Below the pieces are notes generated by a model, which saw only the letters and a program-made list of their open reading frames with translations, was not told the DNA's origin and did no database searches. Below, in pieces: positions 63,066 through 64,000 of a stretch of 64,000 nucleotides of DNA (position 1 is its first letter; every line of letters begins with the position of its first letter). The position numbers were made by a program, and so were the translations under genes. Origin of the DNA: Neoscytalidium dimidiatum (taxonomy: Eukaryota; Ascomycota; Dothideomycetes; Botryosphaeriales; Botryosphaeriaceae); the NCBI GenBank assembly GCA_037367355.1, contig CM074702.1, positions 2,852,001 to 2,916,000 on the forward strand, given 5' to 3'.

Positions 63066-63586
63066 ATGTTCTCCCTTCCCAACATCGTTTGTGCCATCCT
63101 GGCCATCGGCGCCCCGCTCGCGTCCGCCTCTCCTGTTCCTGTGCCGGAGCCTGAATTGGAGACTCGCCAGAGCCACTCTGCTATCAGGTTCTGGGTCAAC
63201 AAGGACTTCAGTGGTGCTTGGGCCGACATGTCCATTGCGAACATTGGCCAATGCGGTCAGTATTCCTCCACAGTGAAACGCCCCCTCACTCCTTTCCCAA
63301 GCTAACGAAACCACCACGCAGAGCAACTTCCGACCTCCGTCAAGGACAAAGTCAGTTCCTTCAAGCTCGGAGTCTACAACTGCCGATTCTTTGACTAAGT
63401 TTTTGCACCTGCAAATGTCAAATCCCAACAGACGCTCATAAGCATTGCAGGCACGACAACTGCCAAGGTGCCAACCAGTGGTTCGACCATGACAACGCTA
63501 ACCTCAGGATCGGTGGAGCTTGGGGATACACTGGTTCGCAGAACGATGAGCTTAGCAGCGCTCAGTGCTGGCTGAAGGGTGTGTAA
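63066..63586 (+). CDS. Small secreted protein with a non-canonical second intron
   Basis: Predicted 138-aa secreted protein. Exons 63066-63255, 63322-63393 and 63432-63586. Signal peptide MFSLPNIVCAILAIGAPLASA and a short pro-region ending ETRQ precede a mature part with FWVNKDFSGAWADMSIANIGQC, SVKDKVSSFKLGVYNCRFFD and CRHDNCQGANQWF, ending CWLKGV. The alternating pattern of a Trp/Gly block, a Cys, KLG-x-YNC and a DN-CQGA block resembles small beta/gamma-crystallin-like fungal secreted proteins. Intron 1 is GT-AG with GCTAAC. To join YNCRFF to AHKHCRHDNC in frame, intron 2 must run 63394-63431 (38 nt, ACTAAG to AACAG), which has no GT donor; without splicing the protein stops at FFD. So the gene is either spliced unusually or damaged at the donor (CTAAGT in place of GTAAGT). 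Confidence 0.6.
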
Positions 63587-64000
63587 AGGAGAGACTCTGT
63601 GGGGAGTTCAAGACGCAGCGCAGTTCGGTGCCAGGTACATTGTTAATTTCATGGTGTTGCACTTTAGCACCCCAGCATCTTGGCTAGTTACTATCCATAC
63701 AATTTGATTCTCTACTTGGCGGAAGTATGCTATGTGAAGACAAATATTCTATTATACGGCTCAGGCCGATTACAAAGTTAACGTGAGTGCTCGAAAGCTA
63801 AGTAGATTACATTCCCGAACGACACAAAGCAGCTAGTATCACGCTCATGCCTAAGGCCCTTCAACCACTTCGGATTTCTTGATTAATAAGATTGATTAAA
63901 GCGGGATGTTTCCTTTGAGACTCTTGAGCTTCCAGTCACCCCCAGAATAGAGGAAATAGAAAACTGCTCCTTCGTCACTGAACAATTGAGCCGATTTCTT
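63587..64000. other. Right edge
   Basis: AT-rich, no coding sequence seen. Confidence 0.5.

Overview
The window is nuclear DNA of a filamentous ascomycete (Pezizomycotina). Genes sit on both strands, most with short introns (about 47-125 nt) carrying CTRAC-type branch points. The families are typical of this group: a HET-domain protein, DUF3669, DUF3176, Zn(II)2Cys6 regulators, a CYP505-type P450-reductase fusion, a fungal tetraspanin, a rhodopsin-domain (PTH11-like) membrane protein, GH71, and small secreted cysteine-rich proteins. GC-rich genes alternate with AT-rich, repeat-bearing spacers. I saw no rRNA, tRNA or CRISPR array.

Layout. 0.9-2.1 kb: an alpha/beta hydrolase. 3.2-12.1 kb: a self/non-self-type accessory stretch with an intact DUF3669 gene, two head-to-head decayed genes (a C2H2-type fungal protein on - and a DUF7580-type protein on +) and an intact HET-domain gene. 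12.1-14.8 kb: no supported gene, but an AT-rich inverted-repeat element built of CTAGA-type units. 14.9-25.8 kb: secreted GH3 glycosidase, six-exon amidase, arrestin-like adaptor, short Zn(II)2Cys6 regulator and a fluoride exporter. 26.1-31.4 kb: a full-length but broken PDR-type ABC transporter carrying a 442-bp hAT-like MITE. 32.2-38.9 kb: a ten-exon Zn(II)2Cys6 regulator divergent from a self-sufficient CYP505-type monooxygenase. 39.8-55.1 kb: tetraspanin, BAHD-like acyltransferase, DUF3176 protein, DUF1772-like protein, GH71 alpha-1,3-glucanase and rhodopsin-domain protein. 57.2-63.6 kb: an effector-like region with two small secreted proteins, a larger secreted protein and a broken member of an uncharacterised large fungal family.

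How they fit together. The TF/CYP505 pair, the dead PDR pump, the acyltransferase and the amidase look like a loose detoxification or specialised-metabolism neighbourhood. No backbone synthase (PKS, NRPS or terpene synthase) is present, so it is not a classical cluster. The HET/DUF7580/DUF3669 region and the secreted-protein region look like fast-evolving accessory DNA, with four pseudogenes and two repeat elements across the window. Exon-intron models were worked out by hand from reading frame, splice consensus and family motifs. Coordinates of single-exon genes are firm; multi-exon models are predictions.
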